Below, in pieces: positions 39,226-54,572 of a stretch of 64,000 nt of DNA. Source of the DNA: Strigamia acuminata (lineage: Eukaryota > Arthropoda > Chilopoda > Geophilomorpha > Linotaeniidae). The stretch is taken from the NCBI GenBank assembly GCA_949358305.1, contig OX442319.1, forward strand, positions 7,688,001-7,752,000, read 5' to 3'. The notes beneath the pieces were generated by a model. The model searched no databases. It saw nothing but the letters and a program-made list of their open reading frames with translations, and was not told the DNA's origin. The translations under genes were made by a program, and so were the position numbers. Within the stretch, counting starts at the first letter, position 1. Every line of letters begins with the position of its first letter.

Positions 39226-42207
39226 AAGTCAACTGTGATGAGATCAAAAGTCTATTCTCCCAAATCATCGGTTAGATGTTTCTAAAACTTACATTGGAGC
39301 CTTCTACTAAGGTTTAAACACTATTTCTGAACATTCAGAGACATTGGTCTTGTGGTGTTTGTGCTAAGTCAACTGCGATGTGAAATAAGCTCAAAATTTT
39401 TTTTTCAAAGTTTATTGCTTGGGTGTTGCTAAAACTTACATTGAAGGCTTCTACTAAGGTTTAAACACTATTTCTAAACATTCAGAGACATTGGTCTTGT
39501 GGTGTTTGTGCTAAGTCAACTGTGATGAGATCAAAACTCTATTCTCCCAAATCATCGGTTGGATGTTTCTAAAACTTACATTGGAGCCTTCTACTAAGGT
39601 TTAAACACTATTTCTGAACATTCAGAGACATTGGTCTTGTGGTGTTTGTGCTAAGTCAACTGCGATGTGAAATAAGCTCAAAATTTTTTTTTCAAAATTT
39701 ATTGCTTGGGTGTTGCTAAAACTTACATTGAAGGCTTCTACTAAGGTTTAAACACTATTTCTAAACATTCAGAGACATTGGTCTTGTGGTGTTTGTGCTA
39801 AGTCAACTGTGATGAGATCAAAAGTCTATTCTCCCAAATCATCGGTTGGATGTTTCTAAAACTTACATTGGAGCCTTCTACTAAGGTTTAAACACTATTT
39901 CTGAACATTTAGAGACATTGGTCTTGTGGTGTTTATGCTAAGTCAACTGTGATGAGATCAAAAGTCTATTCTCCCAAATCATCGGTTGGATGTTTCTAAA
40001 ACTTACATTGGAGCCTTCTACTAAGGTTTAAACACTATTTCTGAACATTCAGAGACATTGGTCTTATGGTGTTTGTGCTAAGTCAACTGTGATGAGATCA
40101 AAAGTCTATTCTCCCAAATCATCGGTTGAATGTTTCTAAAACTTACATTGGAGCCTTCTACTAAGGTTTAAACACTATTTCTGAACATTCAGAGACATTG
40201 GTCTTGTGGTGTTTGTGCTAAGTCAACTGTGATGAGATCAAAAGTCTATTCTCCCAAATCATCGGTTAGATGTTTCTAAAACTTACATTGGAGCCTTCTA
40301 CTAAGGTTTAAACACTATTTCTGAACATTCAGAGACATTGGTCTTGTGGTGTTTGTGCTAAGTCAACTGCGATGTGAAATAAGCTCAAAATTTTTTTTTC
40401 AAAGTTTATTGCTTGGGTGTTGCTAAAACTTACATTGAAGGCTTCTACTAAGGTTTAAACACTATTTCTAAACATTCAGAGACATTGGTCTTGTGGTGTT
40501 TGTGCTAAGTCAACTGTGATGAGATCAAAACTCTATTCTCCCAAATCATCGGTTGGATGTTTCTAAAACTTACATTGGAGCCTTCTACTAAGGTTTAAAC
40601 ACTATTTCTGAACATTCAGAGACATTGGTCTTGTGGTGTTTGTGCTAAGTCAACTGCGATGTGAAATAAGCTCAAAATTTTTTTTTCAAAATTTATTGCT
40701 TGGGTGTTGCTAAAACTTACATTGAAGGCTTCTACTAAGGTTTAAACACTATTTCTAAACATTCAGAGACATTGGTCTTGTGGTGTTTGTGCTAAGTCAA
40801 CTGTGATGAGATCAAAAGTCTATTCTCCCAAATCATCGGTTGGATGTTTCTAAAACTTACATTGGAGCCTTCTACTAAGGTTTAAACACTATTTCTAAAC
40901 ATTTAGAGACATTGGTCTTGTGGTGTTTATGCTAAGTCAACTGTGATGAGATCAAAAGTCTATTCTCCCAAATCATCGGTTGGATGTTTCTAAAACTTAC
41001 ATTGGAGCCTTCTACTAAGGTTTAAACACTATTTCTGAACATTCAGAGACATTGGTCTTATGGTGTTTGTGCTAAGTCAACTGTGATGAGATCAAAAGTC
41101 TATTCTCCCAAATCATCGGTTGAATGTTTCTAAAACTTACATTGGAGCCTTCTACTAAGGTTTAAACACTATTTCTGAACATTCAGAGACATTGGTCTTG
41201 TGGTGTTTGTGCTAAGTCAACTGTGATGAGATCAAAAGTCTATTCTCCCAAATCATCGGTTAGATGTTTCTAAAACTTACATTGGAGCCTTCTACTAAGG
41301 TTTAAACACTATTTCTGAACATTCAGAGACATTGGTCTTGTGGTGTTTGTGCTAAGTCAACTGCGATGTGAAATAAGCTCAAAATTTTTTTTTCAAAGTT
41401 TATTGCTTGGGTGTTGCTAAAACTTACATTGAAGGCTTCTACTAAGGTTTAAACACTATTTCTAAACATTCAGAGACATTGGTCTTGTGGTGTTTGTGCT
41501 AAGTCAACTGTGATGAGATCAAAACTCTATTCTCCCAAATCATCGGTTGGATGTTTCTAAAACTTACATTGGAGCCTTCTACTAAGGTTTAAACACTATT
41601 TCTGAACATTCAGAGACATTGGTCTTGTGGTGTTTGTGCTAAGTCAACTGCGATGTGAAATAAGCTCAAAATTTTTTTTTCAAAATTTATTGCTTGGGTG
41701 TTGCTAAAACTTACATTGAAGGCTTCTACTAAGGTTTAAACACTATTTCTAAACATTCAGAGACATTGGTCTTGTGGTGTTTGTGCTAAGTCAACTGTGA
41801 TGAGATCAAAAGTCTATTCTCCCAAATCATCGGTTGGATGTTTCTAAAACTTACATTGGAGCCTTCTACTAAGGTTTAAACACTATTTCTGAACATTTAG
41901 AGACATTGGTCTTGTGGTGTTTATGCTAAGTCAACTGTGATGAGATCAAAAGTCTATTCTCCCAAATCATCGGTTGGATGTTTCTAAAACTTACATTGGA
42001 GCCTTCTACTAAGGTTTAAACACTATTTCTGAACATTCAGAGACATTGGTCTTATGGTGTTTGTGCTAAGTCAACTGTGATGAGATCAAAAGTCTATTCT
42101 CCCAAATCATCGGTTGAATGTTTCTAAAACTTACATTGGAGCCTTCTACTAAGGTTTAAACACTATTTCTGAACATTCAGAGACATTGGTCTTGTGGTGT
42201 TTGTGCT
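39226..42207. repeat. Three copies of a 994-bp higher-order repeat
   Basis: Seven monomers (five A, two B; 5x140 + 2x147 = 994) repeat at 39226, 40220 and 41214. The diagnostic variant AAAACTCTATTC occurs at 39532, 40526 and 41520, exactly 994 bp apart. Copies are nearly identical; a difference is AAACATTTAG versus GAACATTTAG near 40890. Confidence 0.9.
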
Positions 42208-43840
42208 AAGTCAACTGTGATGAGATCAAAAGTCTATTCTCCCAAATCATCGGTTAGATGTTTCTAAAACTTACATTGGAGCCTTCTACTAAGGTTTAAA
42301 CACTATTTCTGAACATTCAGAGACATTGGTCTTGTGGTGTTTGTGCTAAGTCAACTGCGATGTGAAATAAGCTCAAAATTTTTTTTTCAAAGTTTATTGC
42401 TTGGGTGTTGCTAAAACTTACATTGAAGGCTTCTACTAAGGTTTAAACACTATTTCTAAACATTCAGAGACATTGGTCTTGTGGTGTTTGTGCTAAGTCA
42501 ACTGTGATGAGATCAAAAGTCTATTCTCCCAAATCATCGGTTGGATGTTTCTAAAACTTACATTGGAGCCTTCTACTAAGGTTTAAACACTATTTCTGAA
42601 CATTCAGAGACATTGGTCTTGTGGTGTTTGTGCTAAGTCAACTGCGATGTGAAATGAGCTCAAAATTTTTTTTTCAAAATTTATTGCTTGGGTGTTGCTA
42701 AAACTTAGATTGAAGGCTTCTACTAAGGTTTAAACACTATTTCTGAACATTCAGAGACATTGGTCTTGTGGTGTTTGTGCTAAGTCAACTGCGATGTGAA
42801 ATGAGCTCAAAATTTTTTTCTTCAAAATTTAATGCTTGGGTGTTGCTAAAACTTATATTGAAGGCTTCTACTAAGGTTTAAACACTATTTCTGAACATAC
42901 AGAGACATTGGACTTGTGGTGTTTGTGCTAAGTAACTGTGATGAGATCAAAAGTCTATTCTCCCAAATCATTGCTTGGATGTTGCTAAAACTTACATTGA
43001 AGGCTTCTACTAAGGTTTAAACACTATTTCTGAACATTCAGAGACATTGGTCTTGTGGTGTTTATGCTAAGTCAACTGTGATGAGATCAAAAGTCTATTC
43101 TCCCAAATCATCGGTTGGATGTTTCTAAAACTTACATTGGAGCCTTCTACTAAGGTTTAAACACTATTTCTGAACATTCAGAGACATTGGTCTTATGGTG
43201 TTTGTGCTAAGTCAACTGTGATGAGATCAAAAGTCTATTCTCGCAAATCATCGGTTGAATGTTTCTAAAACTTACATTGGAGCCTTCTACTAAGGTTTAA
43301 ACACTATTTCTGAACATTCAGAGACATTGGTCTTGTGGTGTTTGTGCTAAGTCAACTGTGATGAGATCAAAAGTCTATTCTCCCAAATCATCGGTTGGAT
43401 GTTTCTAAAACTTACATTGGAGCCTTCTACTAAGGTTTAAACACTATTTCTGAACATTCAGAGACATTGGTCTTGTGGTGTTTGTGCTAAGTCAACTGCG
43501 ATGTGAAATAAGCTCAAAATTTTTTTTTCAAAATTTATTGCTTGGGTGTTGCTAAAACTTACATTGAAGGCTTCTACTAAGGTTTAAACACTATTTCTAA
43601 ACATTCAGAGACATTGGTCTTGTGGTGTTTGTGCTAAGTCAACTGTGATGAGATCAAAAGTCTATTCTCCCAAATCATCGGTTGGATGTTTCTAAAACTT
43701 ACATTGGAGCCTTCTACTAAGGTTTAAACACTATTTCTGAACATTCAGAGACATTGGTCTTATGGTGTTTGTGCTAAGTCAACTATGATGAGATCAAAAG
43801 TCTATTCTCCCAAATCATCGGTTGAATGTTTCTAAAACTT

Positions 43841-43924
43841 ACATTGGAGCCTTCTACTAAGGTTTAAACACTATTTCTGAATGTTCAGAAATAGTGTTTA
43901 AACCTTAGTAGAAGGCTCCAATGT
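43841..43924. repeat. Palindromic satellite monomer insert, copy 2
   Basis: Same 41-nt arms and TG spacer as copy 1. Confidence 0.95.
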
Positions 43925-45469
43925 AACATTCAGAGACATTGGTCTTGTGGTGTTTGTGCTAAGTCAACTGTGATGAGATCAAAAGTCTATTCTCCCAAAT
44001 CATCGGTTAGATGTTTCTAAAACTTACATTGGAGCCTTCTACTAAGGTTTAAACACTATTTCTGAACATTCAGAGACATTGGTCTTGTGGTGTTTGTGCT
44101 AAGTCAACTGCGATGTGAAATAAGCTCAAAATTTTTTTTTCAAAGTTTATTGCTTGGGTGTTGCTAAAACTTACATTGAAGGCTTCTACTAAGGTTTAAA
44201 CACTATTTCTAAACATTCAGAGACATTGGTCTTGTGGTGTTTGTGCTAAGTCAACTGTGATGAGATCAAAAGTCTATTCTCCCAAATCATCGGTTGGATG
44301 TTTCTAAAACTTACATTGGAGCCTTCTACTAAGGTTTAAACACTATTTCTGAACATTCAGAGACATTGGTCTTGTGGTGTTTGTGCTAAGTCAACTGCGA
44401 TGTGAAATGAGCTCAAAATTTTTTTTTCAAAATTTATTGCTTGGGTGTTGCTAAAACTTAGATTGAAGGCTTCTACTAAGGTTTAAACACTATTTCTGAA
44501 CATTCAGAGACATTGGTCTTGTGGTGTTTGTGCTAAGTCAACTGCGATGTGAAATGAGCTCAAAATTTTTTTCTTCAAAATTTAATGCTTGGGTGTTGCT
44601 AAAACTTATATTGAAGGCTTCTACTAAGGTTTAAACACTATTTCTGAACATTCAGAGACATTGGTCTTGTGGTGTTTGTGCTAAGTCAACTGCGATGTGA
44701 AATGAGCTCAAAATTTTTTTCTTCAAAATTTAATGCTTGGGTGTTGCTAAAACTTATATTGAAGGCTTCTACTAAGGTTTAAACACTATTTCTGAACATT
44801 CAGAGACATTGGTCTTGTGGTGTTTGTGCTAAGTCAACTGCGATGTGAAATGAGCTCAAATTTTTTTTTTCAAAATTTATTGCTTGGGTGTTGCTAAAAC
44901 TTAGATTGAAGGCTTCTACTAAGGTTTAAACACTATTTCTGAACATTCAGAGACATTGGTCTTGTGGTGTTTGTGCTAAGTCAACTGCGATGTGAAATGA
45001 GCTCAAAATTTTTTTCTTCAAAATTTAATGCTTGGGTGTTGCTAAAACTTATATTGAAGGCTTCTACTAAGGTTTAAACACTATTTCTGAACATACAGAG
45101 ACATTGGACTTGTGGTGTTTGTGCTAAGTAACTGTGATGAGATCAAAAGTCTATTCTCCCAAATCATTGCTTGGATGTTGCTAAAACTTACATTGAAGGC
45201 TTCTACTAAGGTTTAAACACTATTTCTGAACATTCAGAGACATTGGTCTTGTGGTGTTTATGCTAAGTCAACTGTGATGAGATCAAAAGTCTATTCTCCC
45301 AAATCATCGGTTGGATGTTTCTAAAACTTACATTGGAGCCTTCTACTAAGGTTTAAACACTATTTCTGAACATTCAGAGACATTGGTCTTATGGTGTTTG
45401 TGCTAAGTCAACTATGATGAGATCAAAAGTCTATTCTCCCAAATCATCGGTTGAATGTTTCTAAAACTT

Positions 45470-45553
45470 ACATTGGAGCCTTCTACTAAGGTTTAAACAC
45501 TATTTCTGAATGTTCAGAAATAGTGTTTAAACCTTAGTAGAAGGCTCCAATGT
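45470..45553. repeat. Palindromic satellite monomer insert, copy 3
   Basis: Same arms and spacer, 1629 bp after copy 2. Confidence 0.95.
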
Positions 45554-48500
45554 AACATTCAGAGACATTGGTCTTGTGGTGTTTGTGCTAAGTCAACTGT
45601 GATGAGATCAAAAGTCTATTCTCCCAAATCATCGGTTAGATGTTTCTAAAACTTACATTGGAGCCTTCTACTAAGGTTTAAACACTATTTCTGAACATTC
45701 AGAGACATTGGTCTTGTGGTGTTTGTGCTAAGTCAACTGCGATGTGAAATAAGCTCAAAATTTTTTTTTCAAAGTTTATTGCTTGGGTGTTGCTAAAACT
45801 TACATTGAAGGCTTCTACTAAGGTTTAAACACTATTTCTAAACATTCAGAGACATTGGTCTTGTGGTGTTTGTGCTAAGTCAACTGTGATGAGATCAAAA
45901 GTCTATTCTCCCAAATCATCGGTTGGATGTTTCTAAAACTTACATTGGAGCCTTCTACTAAGGTTTAAACACTATTTCTGAACATTCAGAGACATTGGTC
46001 TTGTGGTGTTTGTGCTAAGTCAACTGCGATGTGAAATGAGCTCAAAATTTTTTTTTCAAAATTTATTGCTTGGGTGTTGCTAAAACTTAGATTGAAGGCT
46101 TCTACTAAGGTTTAAACACTATTTCTGAACATTCAGAGACATTGGTCTTGTGGTGTTTGTGCTAAGTCAACTGCGATGTGAAATGAGCTCAAAATTTTTT
46201 TCTTCAAAATTTAATGCTTGGGTGTTGCTAAAACTTATATTGAAGGCTTCTACTAAGGTTTAAACACTATTTCTGAACATACAGAGACATTGGACTTGTG
46301 GTGTTTGTGCTAAGTAACTGTGATGAGATCAAAAGTCTATTCTCCCAAATCATTGCTTGGATGTTGCTAAAACTTACATTGAAGGCTTCTACTAAGGTTT
46401 AAACACTATTTCTGAACATTCAGAGACATTGGTCTTGTGGTGTTTATGCTAAGTCAACTGTGATGAGATCAAAAGTCTATTCTCCCAAATCATCGGTTGG
46501 ATGTTTCTAAAACTTACATTGGAGCCTTCTACTAAGGTTTAAACACTATTTCTGAACATTCAGAGACATTGGTCTTATGGTGTTTGTGCTAAGTCAACTG
46601 TGATGAGATCAAAAGTCTATTCTCCCAAATCATCGGTTAGATGTTTCTAAAACTTACATTGGAGCCTTCTACTAAGGTTTAAACACTATTTCTGAACATT
46701 CAGAGACATTGGTCTTGTGGTGTTTGTGCTAAGTCAACTGCGATGTGAAATAAGCTCAAAATTTTTTTTTCAAAGTTTATTGCTTGGGTGTTGCTAAAAC
46801 TTACATTGAAGGCTTCTACTAAGGTTTAAACACTATTTCTAAACATTCAGAGACATTGGTCTTGTGGTGTTTGTGCTAAGTCAACTGTGATGAGATCAAA
46901 AGTCTATTCTCCCAAATCATCGGTTGGATGTTTCTAAAACTTACATTGGAGCCTTCTACTAAGGTTTAAACACTATTTCTGAACATTCAGAGACATTGGT
47001 CTTGTGGTGTTTGTGCTAAGTCAACTGCGATGTGAAATGAGCTCAAAATTTTTTTTTCAAAATTTATTGCTTGGGTGTTGCTAAAACTTAGATTGAAGGC
47101 TTCTACTAAGGTTTAAACACTATTTCTGAACATTCAGAGACATTGGTCTTGTGGTGTTTGTGCTAAGTCAACTGCGATGTGAAATGAGCTCAAAATTTTT
47201 TTCTTCAAAATTTAATGCTTGGGTGTTGCTAAAACTTATATTGAAGGCTTCTACTAAGGTTTAAACACTATTTCTGAACATACAGAGACATTGGACTTGT
47301 GGTGTTTGTGCTAAGTAACTGTGATGAGATCAAAAGTCTATTCTCCCAAATCATTGCTTGGATGTTGCTAAAACTTACATTGAAGGCTTCTACTAAGGTT
47401 TAAACACTATTTCTGAACATTCAGAGACATTGGTCTTGTGGTGTTTATGCTAAGTCAACTGTGATGAGATCAAAAGTCTATTCTCCCAAATCATCGGTTG
47501 GATGTTTCTAAAACTTACATTGGAGCCTTCTACTAAGGTTTAAACACTATTTCTGAACATTCAGAGACATTGGTCTTATGGTGTTTGTGCTAAGTCAACT
47601 GTGATGAGATCAAAAGTCTATTCTCCCAAATCATCGGTTGAATGTTTCTAAAACTTACATTGGAGCCTTCTACTAAGGTTTAAACACTATTTCTGAACAT
47701 TCAGAGACATTGGTCTTGTGGTGTTTGTGCTAAGTCAACTGTGATGAGATCAAAAGTCTATTCTCCCAAATCATCGGTTGGATGTTTCTAAAACTTACAT
47801 TGGAGCCTTCTACTAAGGTTTAAACACTATTTCTGAACATTCAGAGACATTGGTCTTGTGGTGTTTGTGCTAAGTCAACTGCGATGTGAAATAAGCTCAA
47901 AATTTTTTTTTCAAAATTTATTGCTTGGGTGTTGCTAAAACTTACATTGAAGGCTTCTACTAAGGTTTAAACACTATTTCTAAACATTCAGAGACATTGG
48001 TCTTGTGGTGTTTGTGCTAAGTCAACTGTGATGAGATCAAAAGTCTATTCTCCCAAATCATCGGTTGGATGTTTCTAAAACTTACATTGGAGCCTTCTAC
48101 TAAGGTTTAAACACTATTTCTGAACATTCAGAGACATTGGTCTTATGGTGTTTGTGCTAAGTCAACTATGATGAGATCAAAAGTCTATTCTCCCAAATCA
48201 TCGGTTGAATGTTTCTAAAACTTACATTGGAGCCTTCTACTAAGGTTTAAACACTATTTCTGAACATTCAGAGACATTGGTCTTGTGGTGTTTGTGCTAA
48301 GTCAACTGTGATGAGATCAAAAGTCTATTCTCCCAAATCATCGGTTAGATGTTTCTAAAACTTACATTGGAGCCTTCTACTAAGGTTTAAACACTATTTC
48401 TGAACATTCAGAGACATTGGTCTTGTGGTGTTTGTGCTAAGTCAACTGCGATGTGAAATAAGCTCAAAATTTTTTTTTCAAAGTTTATTGCTTGGGTGTT

Positions 48501-51500
48501 GCTAAAACTTACATTGAAGGCTTCTACTAAGGTTTAAACACTATTTCTAAACATTCAGAGACATTGGTCTTGTGGTGTTTGTGCTAAGTCAACTGTGATG
48601 AGATCAAAACTCTATTCTCCCAAATCATCGGTTGGATGTTTCTAAAACTTACATTGGAGCCTTCTACTAAGGTTTAAACACTATTTCTGAACATTCAGAG
48701 ACATTGGTCTTGTGGTGTTTGTGCTAAGTCAACTGCGATGTGAAATAAGCTCAAAATTTTTTTTTCAAAATTTATTGCTTGGGTGTTGCTAAAACTTAGA
48801 TTGAAGGCTTCTACTAAGGTTTAAACACTATTTCTGAACATTCAGAGACATTGGTCTTGTGGTGTTTGTGCTAAGTCAACTGCGATGTGAAATGAGCTCA
48901 AAATTTTTTTCTTCAAAATTTAATGCTTGGGTGTTGCTAAAACTTATATTGAAGGCTTCTACTAAGGTTTAAACACTATTTCTGAACATACAGAGACATT
49001 GGACTTGTGGTGTTTGTGCTAAGTAACTGTGATGAGATCAAAAGTCTATTCTCCCAAATCATTGCTTGGATGTTGCTAAAACTTACATTGAAGGCTTCTA
49101 CTAAGGTTTAAACACTATTTCTGAACATTCAGAGACATTGGTCTTGTGGTGTTTATGCTAAGTCAACTGTGATGAGATCAAAAGTCTATTCTCCCAAATC
49201 ATCGGTTGGATGTTTCTAAAACTTACATTGGAGCCTTCTACTAAGGTTTAAACACTATTTCTGAACATTCAGAGACATTGGTCTTATGGTGTTTGTGCTA
49301 AGTCAACTGTGATGAGATCAAAAGTCTATTCTCCCAAATCATCGGTTGAATGTTTCTAAAACTTACATTGGAGCCTTCTACTAAGGTTTAAACACTATTT
49401 CTGAACATTCAGAGACATTGGTCTTGTGGTGTTTGTGCTAAGTCAACTGTGATGAGATCAAAAGTCTATTCTCCCAAATCATCGGTTGGATGTTTCTAAA
49501 ACTTACATTGGAGCCTTCTACTAAGGTTTAAACACTATTTCTGAACATTCAGAGACATTGGTCTTGTGGTGTTTGTGCTAAGTCAACTGCGATGTGAAAT
49601 AAGCTCAAAATTTTTTTTTCAAAATTTATTGCTTGGGTGTTGCTAAAACTTACATTGAAGGCTTCTACTAAGGTTTAAACACTATTTCTAAACATTCAGA
49701 GACATTGGTCTTGTGGTGTTTGTGCTAAGTCAACTGTGATGAGATCAAAAGTCTATTCTCCCAAATCATCGGTTGGATGTTTCTAAAACTTACATTGGAG
49801 CCTTCTACTAAGGTTTAAACACTATTTCTGAACATTCAGAGACATTGGTCTTATGGTGTTTGTGCTAAGTCAACTATGATGAGATCAAAAGTCTATTCTC
49901 CCAAATCATCGGTTGAATGTTTCTAAAACTTACATTGGAGCCTTCTACTAAGGTTTAAACACTATTTCTGAACATTCAGAGACATTGGTCTTGTGGTGTT
50001 TGTGCTAAGTCAACTGTGATGAGATCAAAAGTCTATTCTCCCAAATCATCGGTTAGATGTTTCTAAAACTTACATTGGAGCCTTCTACTAAGGTTTAAAC
50101 ACTATTTCTGAACATTCAGAGACATTGGTCTTGTGGTGTTTGTGCTAAGTCAACTGCGATGTGAAATAAGCTCAAAATTTTTTTTTCAAAGTTTATTGCT
50201 TGGGTGTTGCTAAAACTTACATTGAAGGCTTCTACTAAGGTTTAAACACTATTTCTAAACATTCAGAGACATTGGTCTTGTGGTGTTTGTGCTAAGTCAA
50301 CTGTGATGAGATCAAAACTCTATTCTCCCAAATCATCGGTTGGATGTTTCTAAAACTTACATTGGAGCCTTCTACTAAGGTTTAAACACTATTTCTGAAC
50401 ATTCAGAGACATTGGTCTTGTGGTGTTTGTGCTAAGTCAACTGCGATGTGAAATGAGCTCAAAATTTTTTTTTCAAAATTTATTGCTTGGGTGTTGCTAA
50501 AACTTAGATTGAAGGCTTCTACTAAGGTTTAAACACTATTTCTGAACATTCAGAGACATTGGTCTTGTGGTGTTTGTGCTAAGTCAACTGCGATGTGAAA
50601 TGAGCTCAAAATTTTTTTCTTCAAAATTTAATGCTTGGGTGTTGCTAAAACTTATATTGAAGGCTTCTACTAAGGTTTAAACACTATTTCTGAACATACA
50701 GAGACATTGGACTTGTGGTGTTTGTGCTAAGTAACTGTGATGAGATCAAAAGTCTATTCTCCCAAATCATTGCTTGGATGTTGCTAAAACTTACATTGAA
50801 GGCTTCTACTAAGGTTTAAACACTATTTCTGAACATTCAGAGACATTGGTCTTGTGGTGTTTATGCTAAGTCAACTGTGATGAGATCAAAAGTCTATTCT
50901 CCCAAATCATCGGTTGGATGTTTCTAAAACTTACATTGGAGCCTTCTACTAAGGTTTAAACACTATTTCTGAACATTCAGAGACATTGGTCTTATGGTGT
51001 TTGTGCTAAGTCAACTGTGATGAGATCAAAAGTCTATTCTCCCAAATCATCGGTTGAATGTTTCTAAAACTTACATTGGAGCCTTCTACTAAGGTTTAAA
51101 CACTATTTCTGAACATTCAGAGACATTGGTCTTGTGGTGTTTGTGCTAAGTCAACTGCGATGTGAAATAAGCTCAAAATTTTTTTTTCAAAATTTATTGC
51201 TTGGGTGTTGCTAAAACTTACATTGAAGGCTTCTACTAAGGTTTAAACACTATTTCTAAACATTCAGAGACATTGGTCTTGTGGTGTTTGTGCTAAGTCA
51301 ACTGTGATGAGATCAAAAGTCTATTCTCCCAAATCATCGGTTGGATGTTTCTAAAACTTACATTGGAGCCTTCTACTAAGGTTTAAACACTATTTCTGAA
51401 CATTCAGAGACATTGGTCTTATGGTGTTTGTGCTAAGTCAACTATGATGAGATCAAAAGTCTATTCTCCCAAATCATCGGTTGAATGTTTCTAAAACTTA

Positions 51501-54488
51501 CATTGGAGCCTTCTACTAAGGTTTAAACACTATTTCTGAACATTCAGAGACATTGGTCTTGTGGTGTTTGTGCTAAGTCAACTGTGATGAGATCAAAAGT
51601 CTATTCTCCCAAATCATCGGTTAGATGTTTCTAAAACTTACATTGGAGCCTTCTACTAAGGTTTAAACACTATTTCTGAACATTCAGAGACATTGGTCTT
51701 GTGGTGTTTGTGCTAAGTCAACTGCGATGTGAAATAAGCTCAAAATTTTTTTTTCAAAGTTTATTGCTTGGGTGTTGCTAAAACTTACATTGAAGGCTTC
51801 TACTAAGGTTTAAACACTATTTCTAAACATTCAGAGACATTGGTCTTGTGGTGTTTGTGCTAAGTCAACTGTGATGAGATCAAAACTCTATTCTCCCAAA
51901 TCATCGGTTGGATGTTTCTAAAACTTACATTGGAGCCTTCTACTAAGGTTTAAACACTATTTCTGAACATTCAGAGACATTGGTCTTGTGGTGTTTGTGC
52001 TAAGTCAACTGCGATGTGAAATAAGCTCAAAATTTTTTTTTCAAAATTTATTGCTTGGGTGTTGCTAAAACTTACATTGAAGGCTTCTACTAAGGTTTAA
52101 ACACTATTTCTAAACATTCAGAGACATTGGTCTTGTGGTGTTTGTGCTAAGTCAACTGTGATGAGATCAAAAGTCTATTCTCCCAAATCATCGGTTGGAT
52201 GTTTCTAAAACTTACATTGGAGCCTTCTACTAAGGTTTAAACACTATTTCTGAACATTTAGAGACATTGGTCTTGTGGTGTTTATGCTAAGTCAACTGTG
52301 ATGAGATCAAAAGTCTATTCTCCCAAATCATCGGTTGGATGTTTCTAAAACTTACATTGGAGCCTTCTACTAAGGTTTAAACACTATTTCTGAACATTCA
52401 GAGACATTGGTCTTATGGTGTTTGTGCTAAGTCAACTGTGATGAGATCAAAAGTCTATTCTCCCAAATCATCGGTTGAATGTTTCTAAAACTTACATTGG
52501 AGCCTTCTACTAAGGTTTAAACACTATTTCTGAACATTCAGAGACATTGGTCTTGTGGTGTTTGTGCTAAGTCAACTGTGATGAGATCAAAAGTCTATTC
52601 TCCCAAATCATCGGTTGGATGTTTCTAAAACTTACATTGGAGCCTTCTACTAAGGTTTAAACACTATTTCTGAACATTCAGAGACATTGGTCTTGTGGTG
52701 TTTGTGCTAAGTCAACTGCGATGTGAAATAAGCTCAAAATTTTTTTTTCAAAATTTATTGCTTGGGTGTTGCTAAAACTTACATTGAAGGCTTCTACTAA
52801 GGTTTAAACACTATTTCTAAACATTCAGAGACATTGGTCTTGTGGTGTTTGTGCTAAGTCAACTGTGATGAGATCAAAAGTCTATTCTCCCAAATCATCG
52901 GTTGGATGTTTCTAAAACTTACATTGGAGCCTTCTACTAAGGTTTAAACACTATTTCTGAACATTCAGAGACATTGGTCTTGTGGTGTTTGTGCTAAGTC
53001 AACTGCGATGTGAAATGAGCTCAAAATTTTTTTTTCAAAATTTATTGCTTGGGTGTTGCTAAAACTGATATTGAAGGCTTCTACTAAGGTTTAAACACTA
53101 TTTCTGAACATTCAGAGACATTGGACTTGTGATGTTTGTGCTAAGTCAACTGTGATGAGATCAAAAGTCTATTCTCCCAAATCATCAGTTGGATGTTTCT
53201 AAAACTTACATTGGAGCCTTCTACTAAGGTTTAAACACTATTTCTGAACATTCAGAGACATTGGTCTTGTGGTGTTTGTGCTAAGTCAACTGCGATGTGA
53301 AATGAGCTCAAAATTTTTTTTTCAAAATTTATTGCTTGGGTGTTGCTAAAACTTAGATTGAAGGCTTCTACTAAGGTTTAAACACTATTTCTGAACATTC
53401 AGAGACATTGGTCTTGTGGTGTTTGTGCTAAGTCAACTGCGATGTGAAATGAGCTCAAAATTTTTTTCTTCAAAATTTAATGCTTGGGTGTTGCTAAAAC
53501 TTATATTGAAGGCTTCTACTAAGGTTTAAACACTATTTCTGAACATACAGAGACATTGGACTTGTGGTGTTTGTGCTAAGTAACTGTGATGAGATCAAAA
53601 GTCTATTCTCCCAAATCATTGCTTGGATGTTGCTAAAACTTACATTGAAGGCTTCTACTAAGGTTTAAACACTATTTCTGAACATTCAGAGACATTGGTC
53701 TTGTGGTGTTTATGCTAAGTCAACTGTGATGAGATCAAAAGTCTATTCTCCCAAATCATCGGTTGGATGTTTCTAAAACTTACATTGGAGCCTTCTACTA
53801 AGGTTTAAACACTATTTCTGAACATTCAGAGACATTGGTCTTATGGTGTTTGTGCTAAGTCAACTGTGATGAGATCAAAAGTCTATTCTCCCAAATCATC
53901 GGTTGAATGTTTCTAAAACTTACATTGGAGCCTTCTACTAAGGTTTAAACACTATTTCTGAACATTCAGAGACATTGGTCTTGTGGTGTTTGTGCTAAGT
54001 CAACTGTGATGAGATCAAAAGTCTATTCTCCCAAATCATCGGTTGGATGTTTCTAAAACTTACATTGGAGCCTTCTACTAAGGTTTAAACACTATTTCTG
54101 AACATTCAGAGACATTGGTCTTGTGGTGTTTGTGCTAAGTCAACTGCGATGTGAAATAAGCTCAAAATTTTTTTTTCAAAATTTATTGCTTGGGTGTTGC
54201 TAAAACTTACATTGAAGGCTTCTACTAAGGTTTAAACACTATTTCTAAACATTCAGAGACATTGGTCTTGTGGTGTTTGTGCTAAGTCAACTGTGATGAG
54301 ATCAAAAGTCTATTCTCCCAAATCATCGGTTGGATGTTTCTAAAACTTACATTGGAGCCTTCTACTAAGGTTTAAACACTATTTCTGAACATTCAGAGAC
54401 ATTGGTCTTATGGTGTTTGTGCTAAGTCAACTATGATGAGATCAAAAGTCTATTCTCCCAAATCATCGGTTGAATGTTTCTAAAACTT

Positions 54489-54572
54489 ACATTGGAGCCT
54501 TCTACTAAGGTTTAAACACTATTTCTGAATGTTCAGAAATAGTGTTTAAACCTTAGTAGAAGGCTCCAATGT
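54489..54572. repeat. Palindromic satellite monomer insert, copy 4
   Basis: Same arms and spacer. Confidence 0.95.
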
